From: a virus
Reading direction: 5' to 3' (one strand)
Length of the DNA stretch: 64,000 nt
IMG/VR virus record: IMGVR_UViG_3300021591_000021
Coordinates: 1 to 64,000 of that record
Shown here: piece by piece, positions 17,661 to 26,399 of the stretch
Layout of the letters: each line of letters starts with the position of its first letter
Numbering within the stretch: position 1 is the stretch's first letter
Position numbers and translations under genes: made by a program
Notes under the pieces: generated by a model
What the model was told of the DNA's origin: nothing
The model's database searches: none
The model's input: the letters and a program-made list of their open reading frames with translations, nothing else

Positions 17661-18368
17661 ATGTTTGAGTATGAAAAGAAAGACGTTATAGAGCTCATAC
17701 AGAGGCTACTTCCAGAAGGTTCTGAGATCCTTTGCTTGTCTCTAACTGGAAGTAGAGCATTTGGATGGGGAGGAAAATACTACGACATCGATGTTAAGGG
17801 AGTATTTGCCTTCAAAGATTGGTGGGAAACTCTTCACTGGGGTAAAAGACTATACGATATCAACTTGGAAGAACTCTATCATGCCTTCACTTCTATTGAA
17901 CGTAAGTCCTGGACTTTCTACGAAGATCTTTCAAGACCCTTCTACCTGCATCCAGACTTCGACTATGAGACAATGTACACCTTCTGCACAGCTGAGAATG
18001 TTAAACAACATATGGCTACAATCAAGATGCAACAGAAGCGTCTAGAAGTCTGGAAAAATCCCAGGACTGCTCTTCATTGTTATAGATTACTTCTAGTACC
18101 ACTAAACTTCTTGAGGACTGGGGTGATAGAGATAGACGTTCTTAAGATCAATGAAGAGTTTGGTTACGAGGAATTATCTGCCATAGCAGAAGCCTACAAG
18201 GAGAGAAGATCTTACGATGTTAAATGGGATAACGTTTATAAAGACCTAGATGAACTGATGAAGATGCTAGAAAGTGAGCTAGAAGAGAGAAAGGACATGT
18301 TGGATAAAGAAAGATATAAGGAATGGAAGAAGAAAACTAGCTTGAGATTTTACGGTGAGGAGATATGA
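17661..18368 (+). CDS. predicted nucleotidyltransferase (RlaP/PF10127-like)
   Basis: A 235-residue protein with LTGSRAFGWGGKYYDIDVKG, the G-S-R-x-F-G ... D-x-D core of pol-beta-type nucleotidyltransferases. The rest is helical with a very charged C-terminus. The family transfers nucleotides to unknown targets. It starts two bases after the HSD-repeat gene, and its stop overlaps the radical SAM start, so the genes are coupled. Frequent AGA/AGG and CTA codons differ from the tail genes, suggesting acquisition with the next two genes. Target unknown; the previous gene's product is one candidate. Confidence 0.7.
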   Translation: MFEYEKKDVIELIQRLLPEGSEILCLSLTGSRAFGWGGKYYDIDVKGVFAFKDWWETLHWGKRLYDINLEELYHAFTSIERKSWTFYEDLSRPFYLHPDFDYETMYTFCTAENVKQHMATIKMQQKRLEVWKNPRTALHCYRLLLVPLNFLRTGVIEIDVLKINEEFGYEELSAIAEAYKERRSYDVKWDNVYKDLDELMKMLESELEERKDMLDKERYKEWKKKTSLRFYGEEI

Positions 18369-19447
18369 CCATTCTAGTTGATGGTAGCTTGCTCTGTAAC
18401 CTGAACTGCAAGTACTGCTATAACAAATACCTAAGACAGCAAGCAGTAAAGGAGGAGATCATAGACATAGAAGCCATCAAGAGATCCATGAGGTATCTAG
18501 TTGAAGATCTCAAATGCAGTAGAGAAATTACTATGCACGGAGGAGAACCAACCTTCTGGGACAGAGAAATGCTAGAGGAACTACTCTCTTACAGTTACAA
18601 ACTAACAGGGAAGAGTAGTGTACAGACAAATGGAACACTTATTGACGATGAGCTGATCGAGATGTTCAAGAAGTACAAGACTTCAGTAGGTGTAAGCATT
18701 GACGGTCCTGGAAAACTGAATAGGTTCAGATGCAACGAGGCACTAACCAGAAAAATAATAGACAACATCTACTCACTGAAGAGAAACGGGATCAGTACTG
18801 GGATAATCATCGTTGTTCACAAGGCAAATGGACTTCCTCCAGAAAGAGAGATCTTGAAGGACTTTGTTAAGGAGATGTCCAGTATAGGGATTACTGGTAG
18901 GATGAATCTTTGCCTCTATCCAGAATCTGACGGGGTTCAGCTAAGTGTCCAAGAAGCTAAGGAGTTCTATCTTGACATGGCTAAGTTCCTAGAAGACGAA
19001 GGGATCTGGGGATGGTCTCCTTTCAAGGATATGATCAACTCTCTTCTAGGAAGGAGAGATGTAGTCTGTATCTTCAACGGATGTGATCCCTATGCAAGTA
19101 ATGGAGGAATTGCCATCACCTCTACAGGAAAGCTTACTCCCTGTCACAAGTTCTATACTGAAGAACTGGAATACACCTTTCCTCAAACCAGTCTCAGGGA
19201 TTATATTCTACAGAATACGGACTGTAAGGGCTGTAGGTACTTTCCCTACTGTCATGGAGGTTGTCCAGCTAATGCAAGAGACGGAGACTGGAGAAATAAA
19301 ACACAGTGGTGTCCTGTCTGGAAAACTCTCTGGGAGTACTTCGAGAAGCGTCTTAGGTTCATGGGCTTTAAGCCAGTGGAGAAAAGCTGTAAGAGAACTG
19401 ATCAGACTCGTAATCGTCCGCATGGAGATCACTGGGAGAGGATTTAA
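18365..19447 (+). CDS. radical SAM-SPASM protein maturase
   Basis: A 360-residue enzyme with the radical SAM cluster motif CNLNCKYC (residues about 12-19), the MHGGEPTFW SAM-binding segment, and a C-terminal SPASM region with spaced cysteines (CKGCRYFPYCHGGCPANARDG, then WCPVW). Such enzymes use a 4Fe-4S cluster and S-adenosylmethionine to modify peptides or proteins (sulfatase maturases, RiPP enzymes). Its place two genes after an HSD-repeat protein recalls repeat-peptide systems such as His-Xaa-Ser. Enzyme class is secure, substrate inferred. Start and stop both overlap neighbours. Confidence 0.85.
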   Translation: MTILVDGSLLCNLNCKYCYNKYLRQQAVKEEIIDIEAIKRSMRYLVEDLKCSREITMHGGEPTFWDREMLEELLSYSYKLTGKSSVQTNGTLIDDELIEMFKKYKTSVGVSIDGPGKLNRFRCNEALTRKIIDNIYSLKRNGISTGIIIVVHKANGLPPEREILKDFVKEMSSIGITGRMNLCLYPESDGVQLSVQEAKEFYLDMAKFLEDEGIWGWSPFKDMINSLLGRRDVVCIFNGCDPYASNGGIAITSTGKLTPCHKFYTEELEYTFPQTSLRDYILQNTDCKGCRYFPYCHGGCPANARDGDWRNKTQWCPVWKTLWEYFEKRLRFMGFKPVEKSCKRTDQTRNRPHGDHWERI

Positions 19448-20235
19448 TGTACGAATTTGATGTCATGCCGGTTTCAAGAGTGGTCTGGAAACTGAAGACT
19501 GATCTAGATCGGAAGATCTTTGACGAGATCAGGAGAGACTGCTGGCTCTCTGAACTGAAAACAGTCTCAGAGGGGTACAGGAAGTGTGCTACCACACATC
19601 TTAGAAGCGAGAGTGTGAAAGAAGACCTTGAGTTTCTAGAAAGCCTAGACTTGTACTTTCTGCCGATCAGGAAGTGCAGAAGAGTTCAGGGCTTTGCTCA
19701 CAGGTTCTACGATCCAAAGCCTAATGAGCCTTATGATGTGTATGGCGTTGTGAGTAGAGATTTAAGATACGCAAGAGAGTTCAAGAGAGCCAGTCAACCA
19801 CCTATTGACAACTCTGTAATCGGTAGACTTCTAGGATATCCAAAATGCTGTATTAAGTTCTTCAACGAAGTCTGGTACAGGAGCTACGATCCCATTTGGG
19901 TGATAGCAGAGAGAACGAGGGGAAGACTCAAGAAAGGCAACGAGATCTACATCAAGGACTTCTACCCTGAAGCTAACATTCTCCTGAGGTACTTTGGAGT
20001 CAGAGCTGTACCTCATCTAGTTTGTAGCTTCAGATGTAAGAAGAGTAAACAGTTCTCAAGGAACTTCCTACAGTTCGTTAAGCATAAAAAGATACTGATG
20101 GAGATCCTATCCTCTCCAATGATCTGGGACTGTTACAAGGGAGTTGCAATTGTTACTACGAACTGGTTTGTAGGAATAGCAAATTCGATGCCTTACGCTC
20201 AGAAAAGAAAGGTATATCTAGGAGAGAGGATATGA
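19447..20235 (+). CDS. GYPxCC-motif protein (DUF483-like)
   Basis: A 262-residue protein with IGRLLGYPKCCIKFFNEVW at about residues 130-148. The GYPxCC motif followed by an aromatic pair is characteristic of the archaeal DUF483 family, whose function is unknown. Other cysteines lie near 192 and 196. The start shares its first base region with the preceding stop, so this is the third gene of a coupled cassette with the nucleotidyltransferase and the radical SAM enzyme. Confidence 0.55.
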   Translation: MYEFDVMPVSRVVWKLKTDLDRKIFDEIRRDCWLSELKTVSEGYRKCATTHLRSESVKEDLEFLESLDLYFLPIRKCRRVQGFAHRFYDPKPNEPYDVYGVVSRDLRYAREFKRASQPPIDNSVIGRLLGYPKCCIKFFNEVWYRSYDPIWVIAERTRGRLKKGNEIYIKDFYPEANILLRYFGVRAVPHLVCSFRCKKSKQFSRNFLQFVKHKKILMEILSSPMIWDCYKGVAIVTTNWFVGIANSMPYAQKRKVYLGERI

Positions 20236-20251
20236 CATAGGAGGTGAGAAA

Positions 20252-20806
20252 ATGAACTGTGTAAAGTGCAAGTTGCGAAACTGGTACTACAGGCTGCTAG
20301 GAAAACTGATGTTTCCCGTACGGAGTCTTTCGGGTGGACTCTACATAACTGATCAGGTTGTCGCGACGCTTTACAACCCAGAAACTGGCGAAGTACTAAG
20401 GCGTATAGTGGGTCCGAAGATGCATAACAAGTGGTGGCATGAATACGGACTACATACAATAGGTAAACTTTTACGATACGGTGCGGCAGCTGCAGGCGCT
20501 GGAAAAGTGGTGCAAATGCGACTTGGTTCACAATGCAGCGACTCGTCATTTACGTTTATAACTGGGACAGAAGTAAATACTACGAACTCACACGTAATGA
20601 CAGGTACTTCCACAAAAGTAACATTCACTGCAGAATGGGGTGCCTCTGGAGCAATATCCAACATTTGCCAGGCATTGATTCGAATAAACGAGTACGACGC
20701 AAGTGGTGCGTTCGATGCTGCCTGCTACAACTTCGGAACTCCATTCAACAAGCCAGACGGAGTTTCTTTGAAGATCGAGTGGACTACGTCACTAAGCTCG
20801 TCATGA
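20252..20806 (+). CDS. tail-fibre-type beta protein, copy 2
   Basis: A 184-residue protein with AGGAGGTGAGAAA before its ATG. It has an N-terminal CxxC (VKCKL), a domain VVATLYNPETGEVLRR, then GAGKVVQMRLGSQCSDSS and a C-terminal PDGVSLKIEWTTS strand. The C-terminal half follows the same plan as the proteins at 444 and 20,816. Its position after the radical SAM cassette returns to ordinary virion genes. Confidence 0.55.
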   Translation: MNCVKCKLRNWYYRLLGKLMFPVRSLSGGLYITDQVVATLYNPETGEVLRRIVGPKMHNKWWHEYGLHTIGKLLRYGAAAAGAGKVVQMRLGSQCSDSSFTFITGTEVNTTNSHVMTGTSTKVTFTAEWGASGAISNICQALIRINEYDASGAFDAACYNFGTPFNKPDGVSLKIEWTTSLSSS

Positions 20807-20815
20807 GGTGAGTCT

Positions 20816-21229
20816 ATGTCAGAAAACGGTTTGAAAGATAAGGTCGGCTTTCGTGACTCAGTGAAAATTACACTGAAGAAGGACGGCAAGATCATAAAAC
20901 AATGGAAAGAAGAACATAACACGTGGATAACGTTTGGCAAACAGAAAATCCGGGATGCTCTTGCTGACGGTGGTTTCACGAAGATTGGATACATGTACTG
21001 TACCGCTACGACTGGCTCTTCAGAGCAGCCCACAACGAATTCTAAGCCTGCTAACGACAAAGCGCAGTTTGTAGCTACTTGGCCAGCTGCTGGTGCAATT
21101 ACTGGCATAACAAAGTTCAGTATTAGGCAGACGACTGGTGGACCAGATCTTGCGGAGATATCAGTTACTTCTTTCGACAAACCCGATGGTATCTCGTTAG
21201 AAGTGACTTGGCAAACGACCGTAAGCTAA
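20816..21229 (+). CDS. tail-fibre-type beta protein, copy 3
   Basis: A 137-residue protein after GAGGTGAGTCT. It has DSVKITLKKDGKIIKQW, GYMYCTATTGSSEQP, QFVATWPAAGAITGITKF and the ending KPDGISLEVTWQTTVS. It shares the end pattern (DKPDGISLxxxW) and overall plan with copy 2, so the two are adjacent duplicates. It is the last gene of the rightward module. Confidence 0.55.
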   Translation: MSENGLKDKVGFRDSVKITLKKDGKIIKQWKEEHNTWITFGKQKIRDALADGGFTKIGYMYCTATTGSSEQPTTNSKPANDKAQFVATWPAAGAITGITKFSIRQTTGGPDLAEISVTSFDKPDGISLEVTWQTTVS

Positions 21230-21428
21230 CGTTTCCTAAGTCGACGGACGTTCAGCAGCATCGCTGAGGGCTTCCTTGAATACAGTTGCTGGATCTGACG
21301 GACCGATTGCTGACAGTATGACTGTAGCTAATGCCAGCGATGCTCTAACACCCAACGTATCAACTTTTTTCTCTGTCACTGACAAACTTAAGTTACTCTT
21401 GGCAATATAATATAAGGAAAAAACAATT
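21230..21428. other. convergent intergenic region with gene fragment
   Basis: About 200 bp between the last rightward gene and the first leftward gene. One + frame is open from stop to stop (about 55 codons, ending TDKLKLLLAI) without a proper start, and looks like a short decayed piece of an S-D-rich repeat protein. An ACTTTTTT run at about 21,364 could end the rightward transcript. No promoter is evident. Confidence 0.4.
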
Positions 21429-21647
21429 CTAAACTTTCACAGTCCTCTTTATCAATCCGTAGGTCTGCAGGATGCCGAGGAACACTGGGATGGCCCAGTT
21501 CAACACTTCCTTGAAGACTGTTGAGGGCTCCGTCGAATTCAGCGCTATGTAGACATGTGAGACAACGAGTACAACGTAGACAATCAATGCAATCAATGCT
21601 CCGATGTTCACGACGTCTGCCTTGTCAAGCCACTTTTCCAAATCCAT
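21429..21647 (-). CDS. holin-like two-helix membrane protein
   Basis: A 72-residue protein: a short charged N-terminus (MDLEKWLDKADV), one hydrophobic helix (NIGALIALIVYVVLVVSHVYI), a loop, then a second helix (VLNWAIPVFLGILQTYGLI) and a basic end. Size and layout are holin-like. It follows AGGTGATAAG. With its neighbours it may form a lysis module. Confidence 0.6.
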   Translation of the reverse strand: MDLEKWLDKADVVNIGALIALIVYVVLVVSHVYIALNSTEPSTVFKEVLNWAIPVFLGILQTYGLIKRTVKV

Positions 21648-21651
21648 CTTA

Positions 21652-21891
21652 TCACCTCCTCAGAGCTATTAGTAACTGTACAGTCCACCCAATCATCATT
21701 CCGAATACGAATTCCGCGATGTCGCCGGATGTCTCAGCAACGTCTTCACCATCGAAGACATCTAGAATTTGTTTCACGAGAAAAATCACGGTTAGTAGCC
21801 ACTCCTGACGGAAAAGTACTGCTAGGTGCCCACAGATCACATGGACAACTGAGCCGAGATCCATCCGTACAACTGTCCTTAGGGATTGCAT
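21652..21891 (-). CDS. small membrane protein, possible second holin
   Basis: Up to 79 residues, with two hydrophobic segments (about residues 28-42 and 62-78) and an acidic loop DGEDVAETSGD between them. An internal ATG at 21,864 would give a 70-residue form. The first ATG overlaps the end of the protease gene. The pair of tiny membrane proteins next to a protease recalls holin/antiholin sets; this is inference. Confidence 0.5.
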   Translation of the reverse strand: MQSLRTVVRMDLGSVVHVICGHLAVLFRQEWLLTVIFLVKQILDVFDGEDVAETSGDIAEFVFGMMIGWTVQLLIALRR

Positions 21892-22886
21892 ATCACTTCG
21901 ACCTCTCCGACTCTCTCAATATTTGAAAGTTTACAGAAGATCGTATGTGTGTCGCTTCCAGCAAATAGCAATCCAAGGACCTTCGATTTCGCTTCGTCTG
22001 TTACGATTCCACTAGAACTGTCGCCACCAGCAGAGAAACCAACCTTACGGATTATCGCACAGTCCGTGAACCAGACTTCTCCGCGTCCATACTGTACACT
22101 TCCAGACCAGTGGACTCCGATGACGTTTCCTCCACGGGTCAACCCAGTGGTTCTGCCACACTTCTTGACTACATCACCGACTTCCGGATCTCGTTTACCG
22201 TACACCTTTCCGATGTTTAGAATCTCCAGTCTCGGAGTCGATACGAGCGATCCGACGATTCCTAAGTCGACGATGTTCTCCGGCGGATCTCGCTTCCTCC
22301 ACCAGTTCCTCAATCCGAAGACCGACCGGAATGGGCAGCGATACGATGCGTATCTTAGTGGAACAAATCTCTTCAATTTGCCGATCTTATCGCTCATTGT
22401 CCCTCCGTCATGGGGACTCGGTTGGAGGTAAGCTTCGCCGATTTTCGCGGTATTTTCTCGTGCGACACAGTGATTGTTTGCAAGGATGACAAGCTCACCG
22501 TCGGTCTTATCCTTCGCGAACCATCCGAGAGTGCATGCCGTTCCCTTGTAGTTCATTGCCGAGACTCCTGCGAGAAAGGGCCGATACTTCTTCTTCGGGT
22601 CCAATCCAGATGCAGCGGCGGATCCGGGAAGTTCAGTGCAGCTTAACGCTCGAATTTCTCCGATCTCAACGACATCCGTCGGAATTCCTTCGATTTCCTC
22701 AGGTACAATATCCTTCAATGCCAAGGAAGTCCTCGGTTCTTTCTTTGTCACATACACTCGTATGACTTTCTCATCCGGATAGAATTTCTTGTGCCGTTCA
22801 CGAGGAACTAACTCCTCTTCGATGCCTACTACGTTCTTCTTTCTTCTTACCTTTTTCCGGATTTTCTTCCAGAAATCCTTCTCCAT
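21879..22886 (-). CDS. trypsin-like serine protease
   Basis: A 335-residue protein from the ATG at 22,886, which follows AGGAGGTGAG. The catalytic triad of the chymotrypsin fold is visible: His in ANNHCVA, Asp in VDLGIVGS, Ser in AGGDSSSGIV. An N-terminal basic region of about 40 residues has no signal peptide. Possible roles are virion maturation or cleavage of the host protein surface layer during lysis; adjacency to two holin-like genes favours lysis. Confidence 0.75.
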   Translation of the reverse strand: MEKDFWKKIRKKVRRKKNVVGIEEELVPRERHKKFYPDEKVIRVYVTKKEPRTSLALKDIVPEEIEGIPTDVVEIGEIRALSCTELPGSAAASGLDPKKKYRPFLAGVSAMNYKGTACTLGWFAKDKTDGELVILANNHCVARENTAKIGEAYLQPSPHDGGTMSDKIGKLKRFVPLRYASYRCPFRSVFGLRNWWRKRDPPENIVDLGIVGSLVSTPRLEILNIGKVYGKRDPEVGDVVKKCGRTTGLTRGGNVIGVHWSGSVQYGRGEVWFTDCAIIRKVGFSAGGDSSSGIVTDEAKSKVLGLLFAGSDTHTIFCKLSNIERVGEVEVICNP

Positions 22887-23361
22887 CGTTCTCACCTCCT
22901 TTTGGTTTATAGAGACCTAATGCTTTGAGAACACCTTTATACTTCTCAATCGCACATCGAATGTCTTTAAGAGCTTGCTTTTTATTCGCACGACGACGGA
23001 TTACATCCGTTACACGTCCTTCAACAATATTATATAAAGTTATTTCATAATAATCAAAATCACCAATGTAGCAGTAGATGTTCAGTTGCATATTCGCATA
23101 CGCGATGAGGTAGCCTTTCTCCTCTTGTGTGCGATACGTCTTCAAATCGCCTACGTAGTCTTCTCCGATCAGATCAGGGACTCCGCGGACATTCCATCCA
23201 TCGACAATCTTCTGCAACATTGTCTGATTCGTAAAGCCGAGTTCTCGATGAATTCTAGCACCTGTACTGCCGTATGAACGTCTAGGAAACAACACTCTCG
23301 CCGGGTCGAGATTTAATAACACTATCTGTGTCACAGATATCGAACGAATTGGATCGTCCAA
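22798..23361 (-). CDS. PD-(D/E)XK nuclease, RecB/Cas4-like
   Basis: A TTG at 23,361 follows AGGAGGTGA and gives 187 residues. The active-site pattern is visible: GVPDLIGEDYVGDLKTYR (PD...DxK) at about residues 60-77, with a preceding GARIHRELGF helix. The C-terminal tail is highly charged and overlaps the protease gene by 89 nt. It probably acts in recombination or DNA processing. Confidence 0.65.
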   Translation of the reverse strand: MDDPIRSISVTQIVLLNLDPARVLFPRRSYGSTGARIHRELGFTNQTMLQKIVDGWNVRGVPDLIGEDYVGDLKTYRTQEEKGYLIAYANMQLNIYCYIGDFDYYEITLYNIVEGRVTDVIRRRANKKQALKDIRCAIEKYKGVLKALGLYKPKGGENDGEGFLEENPEKGKKKEERSRHRRGVSSS

Positions 23362-23365
23362 ATAT

Positions 23366-24031
23366 TCACCTCCTATACTCGGTTGGATCGGGGATGCCAG
23401 CATCAATAAACGCTCGCTTACGCTCGATGCATGAACTGCAGCGTCCGCAGTGAATAGACTCTCCCTTGTAACAACTCCACGTGAGCTCGTACGGTACTCC
23501 GAGGTTCGCTCCAATTTTGACGATTTCCGATTTATCTAAGAAGATGAACGGCGCCAGAACCCTAAAGGACGGGACGTCTACGGCCAGCCTTATTGTATGT
23601 TCAATGGATCTCACAAAGACGTCTCTACAGTCCGGATAAACTCCTCGGTCGCTCCAGTGCGCAGCATAAGCAACGGCATCAAATCCCAGACTAACAGCGT
23701 ATCCAGCCGCGATACTCAACAAAATCATATTCCGATTCGGGACAACTGTCGTCTTTAAAGTCTCATAATGTTCTGCCGTCTCTGGGACTTCAGGGACCTC
23801 GATATCTTCATGAGTCAACGCTGAAGATAACACCTCTCTCAATGGAGTCAGATCCAGTATCTTATGATACACGCCACATCGTTTTGCGATCTCCTTCGCC
23901 GCATTGACTTCCCTTCGCTGCTTTTGACCGTAGAGAATTGTTAGCGCTACGACATCTTCATGGTAATGTTTCAACCAGTAGAGCAACGTGCTACTATCGA
24001 TTCCACCGGAGAGGAGACCGACTACCTTCAT
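23366..24031 (-). CDS. queC: 7-cyano-7-deazaguanine synthase
   Basis: A 221-residue enzyme beginning KVVGLLSGGIDSSTLLYWL, the PP-loop (SGGxDS) of ATP pyrophosphatases. It ends with the QueC zinc motif C-x8-CGRCSSC. QueC converts 7-carboxy-7-deazaguanine to preQ0. The gene overlaps folE by four bases and lies in a five-gene preQ0 operon. GGAGGAAGATGCT precedes the start. Confidence 0.93.
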   Translation of the reverse strand: MKVVGLLSGGIDSSTLLYWLKHYHEDVVALTILYGQKQRREVNAAKEIAKRCGVYHKILDLTPLREVLSSALTHEDIEVPEVPETAEHYETLKTTVVPNRNMILLSIAAGYAVSLGFDAVAYAAHWSDRGVYPDCRDVFVRSIEHTIRLAVDVPSFRVLAPFIFLDKSEIVKIGANLGVPYELTWSCYKGESIHCGRCSSCIERKRAFIDAGIPDPTEYRR

Positions 24032-24615
24032 AGCATCTTCCTCCGGTTTTGCTCTCGGAGTGACATGAACTCAGAACGCGGTGCAGCGTTCCACAGGAAT
24101 ACTCCCCGACAAGCACTGCAGACGTACATTGTCGGAGAATGTCCTTCGATTATCTTGCAGGTATGCAGTGCTTCGGTCACTACGATCACTCCATGTGGCT
24201 CAAGAGTCTCCCAGAGTTCATTGGCAATCTGATCAGTCATTCTTTCCTGAATTTGGAAGCGCAATGCGTACTTCTGTACTAACTTGTCGAGCTTAGACAA
24301 GCCAGTTACATTCTTCCTTGGAATGTAACCGATGTCAACATAACCTACAAAGGGCATCAGATGATGCTCGCATAGGCTTAAAAACGGGATCCCGAAGTTT
24401 GCAACAAGATTGGATCTCTCAGTGTACGTCCTCTTCAGTTTCACCTTTCGGCCATACCCTTCAGTGAACTTCAAGAGTGTTGCCGCAACTCTTATCGGCG
24501 TCCGACGCAACCCCTCGGAGTTTACGTCTAATCCAAGGACGTTAAGTATTTCCCTCACATGATCTGCAATTTCCTTTGCCTTCGGGTGCTTCTCATATCT
24601 CTCAAACTTATTCAC
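24028..24615 (-). CDS. folE: GTP cyclohydrolase I
   Basis: A 195-residue enzyme with the canonical SLCEHHLMPFVG and GLSKLDKLV motifs and a late Cys/His pair (ALHTCKIIEGHSP) for zinc. It makes dihydroneopterin triphosphate from GTP, the first step to 7-deazaguanines. The start is GTG after GGGAGGTGAGA. The C-terminus adds an AAPRSEFMSLREQNRRK tail. Archaea often use other GTP cyclohydrolases, so a bacterial-type FolE suggests transfer. Confidence 0.92.
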   Translation of the reverse strand: MNKFERYEKHPKAKEIADHVREILNVLGLDVNSEGLRRTPIRVAATLLKFTEGYGRKVKLKRTYTERSNLVANFGIPFLSLCEHHLMPFVGYVDIGYIPRKNVTGLSKLDKLVQKYALRFQIQERMTDQIANELWETLEPHGVIVVTEALHTCKIIEGHSPTMYVCSACRGVFLWNAAPRSEFMSLREQNRRKML

Positions 24616-24619
24616 TCTC

Positions 24620-25303
24620 TCACCTCCCTCGCTTTCCTCTCCACATCAAAAAATGAAGTTGGGGTAGGACTCGGTAAGGTCTATCGACGACCTTACTAGT
24701 CCAAGTATAGATGTGCCTTAGTCCTTTGGCATAGTCATCCCAGTAGAGGTGCACCTCTGGTTGGAAAATCACTTCTAGATCCGGACGGTTGGCGTGCGTC
24801 AAACTCTCGATGAATTCATTCGCTTCAATGACATCGTCTTTCTTTTGAATGACGAACTTCAACTGGACTTCCGTAGCATAGTCAATGATATCATCAACAA
24901 CGTCTGGACTGAGGTACTTCTCCATTCCGGAGTTGGAAAGCTTTGGTGAGACCGTCCAGACAGTTATCGTATCGTAGAGACATACTTGAGGATATATCGT
25001 TCCGTTGGTCTCGATGTGAAGTACGTACTTCCTATAGTCGAGTTCATCAGTCAGCCGATACAGCTCGTCTTGATCTTGTACGAGAGGTTCTCCGCCTGTG
25101 ATGCAAACGTGCTTACATCCAAGCGACTTTACTCGCTTGATGATATTTATGCACGACATCGGTGTCCCTTCTGTCAGTGCATACTTCGTATCGCAGTAAT
25201 AACATCGAAGATTACATCCGGAAAAACGGATGAAGGTCATCGGAGTACCGATGTAGAAGCCTTCTCCTTGGACGGATTTGAAGATTTCTGTTACTTTCAT
25301 CAT
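24620..25303 (-). CDS. queE: 7-carboxy-7-deazaguanine synthase
   Basis: A 227-residue radical SAM enzyme. SVQGEGFYIGTPMTFIRF is the QueE opening, and CNLRCYYCDTKYAL is the CxxxCxxC cluster site, followed by VCITGGEPLVQ. It rearranges 6-carboxytetrahydropterin to CDG. It lies between folE and a transporter gene, in the same operon. Confidence 0.92.
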   Translation of the reverse strand: MMKVTEIFKSVQGEGFYIGTPMTFIRFSGCNLRCYYCDTKYALTEGTPMSCINIIKRVKSLGCKHVCITGGEPLVQDQDELYRLTDELDYRKYVLHIETNGTIYPQVCLYDTITVWTVSPKLSNSGMEKYLSPDVVDDIIDYATEVQLKFVIQKKDDVIEANEFIESLTHANRPDLEVIFQPEVHLYWDDYAKGLRHIYTWTSKVVDRPYRVLPQLHFLMWRGKRGR

Positions 25304-25947
25304 AGTTCAGCAACCTCTGGCATTGTCGGGAGGATCTTCTGAATGCCCTTAAGGATTATTGCGGAGACTACCCCCGCGATGACTCGTTCCATAATCGACA
25401 CTGGTGCGATGAAAGTCCAGAGGACTGCCGGGAGATTCAACAGTACTAAACTTCCGATGTTCATTCCGACATTCTCACATATTGCTGTTGTGAAGGTCAA
25501 CGCAACTTTCCCTCTTTCGGTGACGCAATAGATCACAGCAATCATCACTCCGATGGTATAATGGATCAGCCAGAGACCCGTTGCCTGGAAGTTGTACCAG
25601 AGGATATACATAATGCCCTGACCGAAAATGTACGCTGCGGGTATCCACGCATACTTTCGATAGTGGAATGCAATGGATCCAAGGAGTGTGGTCGACGCAG
25701 TGATATAGATACAGAAGCCTGGAAAGACTGTCGCAAGTCCGATGCCAAACAAGGAAATTCCGATGCCTCCGATGATTCCAGCAATCAACGCATACAACGG
25801 AGTCAGTAACGCTGCGATCACTGGTAGGATCGTCACTCCAGCGGTTACAAATCCTGCGCCACCAATGAATTTCGAGAATGGCAGGAAGTTAGCTACAACG
25901 TATATCGATCCAAACAATGCCGAGAGAGCCAAGGATCTCGTCTTCAC
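25300..25947 (-). CDS. ECF-type substrate-binding membrane protein, likely queuosine-precursor transporter
   Basis: A 215-residue membrane protein with about six hydrophobic helices and the substrate-loop pattern of ECF S-components (FLPFSKFIGGAGFVTAGVTILP). The GTG start follows AGGAGGTGAGATA. In a preQ0 operon it probably imports a queuine or preQ0-type precursor, like QueT-class proteins, but the ligand is inferred from context. Confidence 0.7.
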   Translation of the reverse strand: MKTRSLALSALFGSIYVVANFLPFSKFIGGAGFVTAGVTILPVIAALLTPLYALIAGIIGGIGISLFGIGLATVFPGFCIYITASTTLLGSIAFHYRKYAWIPAAYIFGQGIMYILWYNFQATGLWLIHYTIGVMIAVIYCVTERGKVALTFTTAICENVGMNIGSLVLLNLPAVLWTFIAPVSIMERVIAGVVSAIILKGIQKILPTMPEVAEL

Positions 25948-26399
25948 TCTATCTCACCTCCTAATGGACTCGCTGTACTGCTGCAATATCCCTCGAGGAT
26001 TACAGCATTTTCCAATCCCTCATAGAGTTCGAATGTGCAGTCCACTCCAAAGATCGTCTTGATGAAGCGTTGGATGTACTTTGCAAGGGCCTCTACAGAA
26101 GTCTGCTCGACACAAACCAACTTCAGTCCGATGCCTCGCTGATAGAGCGACGTTCTGATGTTATCCCAGAAGGCGTAGTCTTCCTTCGGGATAAAAAATG
26201 CATGGTCGAAGTGCTCAAGCAGCGTTTGACGGACAGTCCCGAAGTCAATGGTGATGCCTTTGTCATCCGTCTTGACATCAGACACATCGAGTGTAAGGTC
26301 ACTGATCACATAGGTATGCCCATGGATGTTACTGCACTTCTCATGATACTTTATATAGTGGGCTGCTTCGAACTCAATGTCTCCTAATTTCAGTTTCAT
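25944..26399 (-). CDS. queD: 6-carboxytetrahydropterin synthase
   Basis: A 151-residue QueD/PTPS-fold enzyme. Zinc-binding His residues are visible in FEAAHYI and SNIHGHTY, with a DFDH-like LLEHFDHAFF motif and a VEQTSVEALA segment. It converts dihydroneopterin triphosphate to CPH4. A strong AGGAGGTGAGGAAG site precedes it. It is the promoter-proximal gene of the preQ0 block. Confidence 0.92.
   Translation of the reverse strand: MKLKLGDIEFEAAHYIKYHEKCSNIHGHTYVISDLTLDVSDVKTDDKGITIDFGTVRQTLLEHFDHAFFIPKEDYAFWDNIRTSLYQRGIGLKLVCVEQTSVEALAKYIQRFIKTIFGVDCTFELYEGLENAVILEGYCSSTASPLGGEIE

Noticed and set aside
23025-23045. TATA-like ATTATATAAAG inside the RecB-like nuclease gene
   Set aside because: It lies within conserved coding sequence far from any start on either strand.
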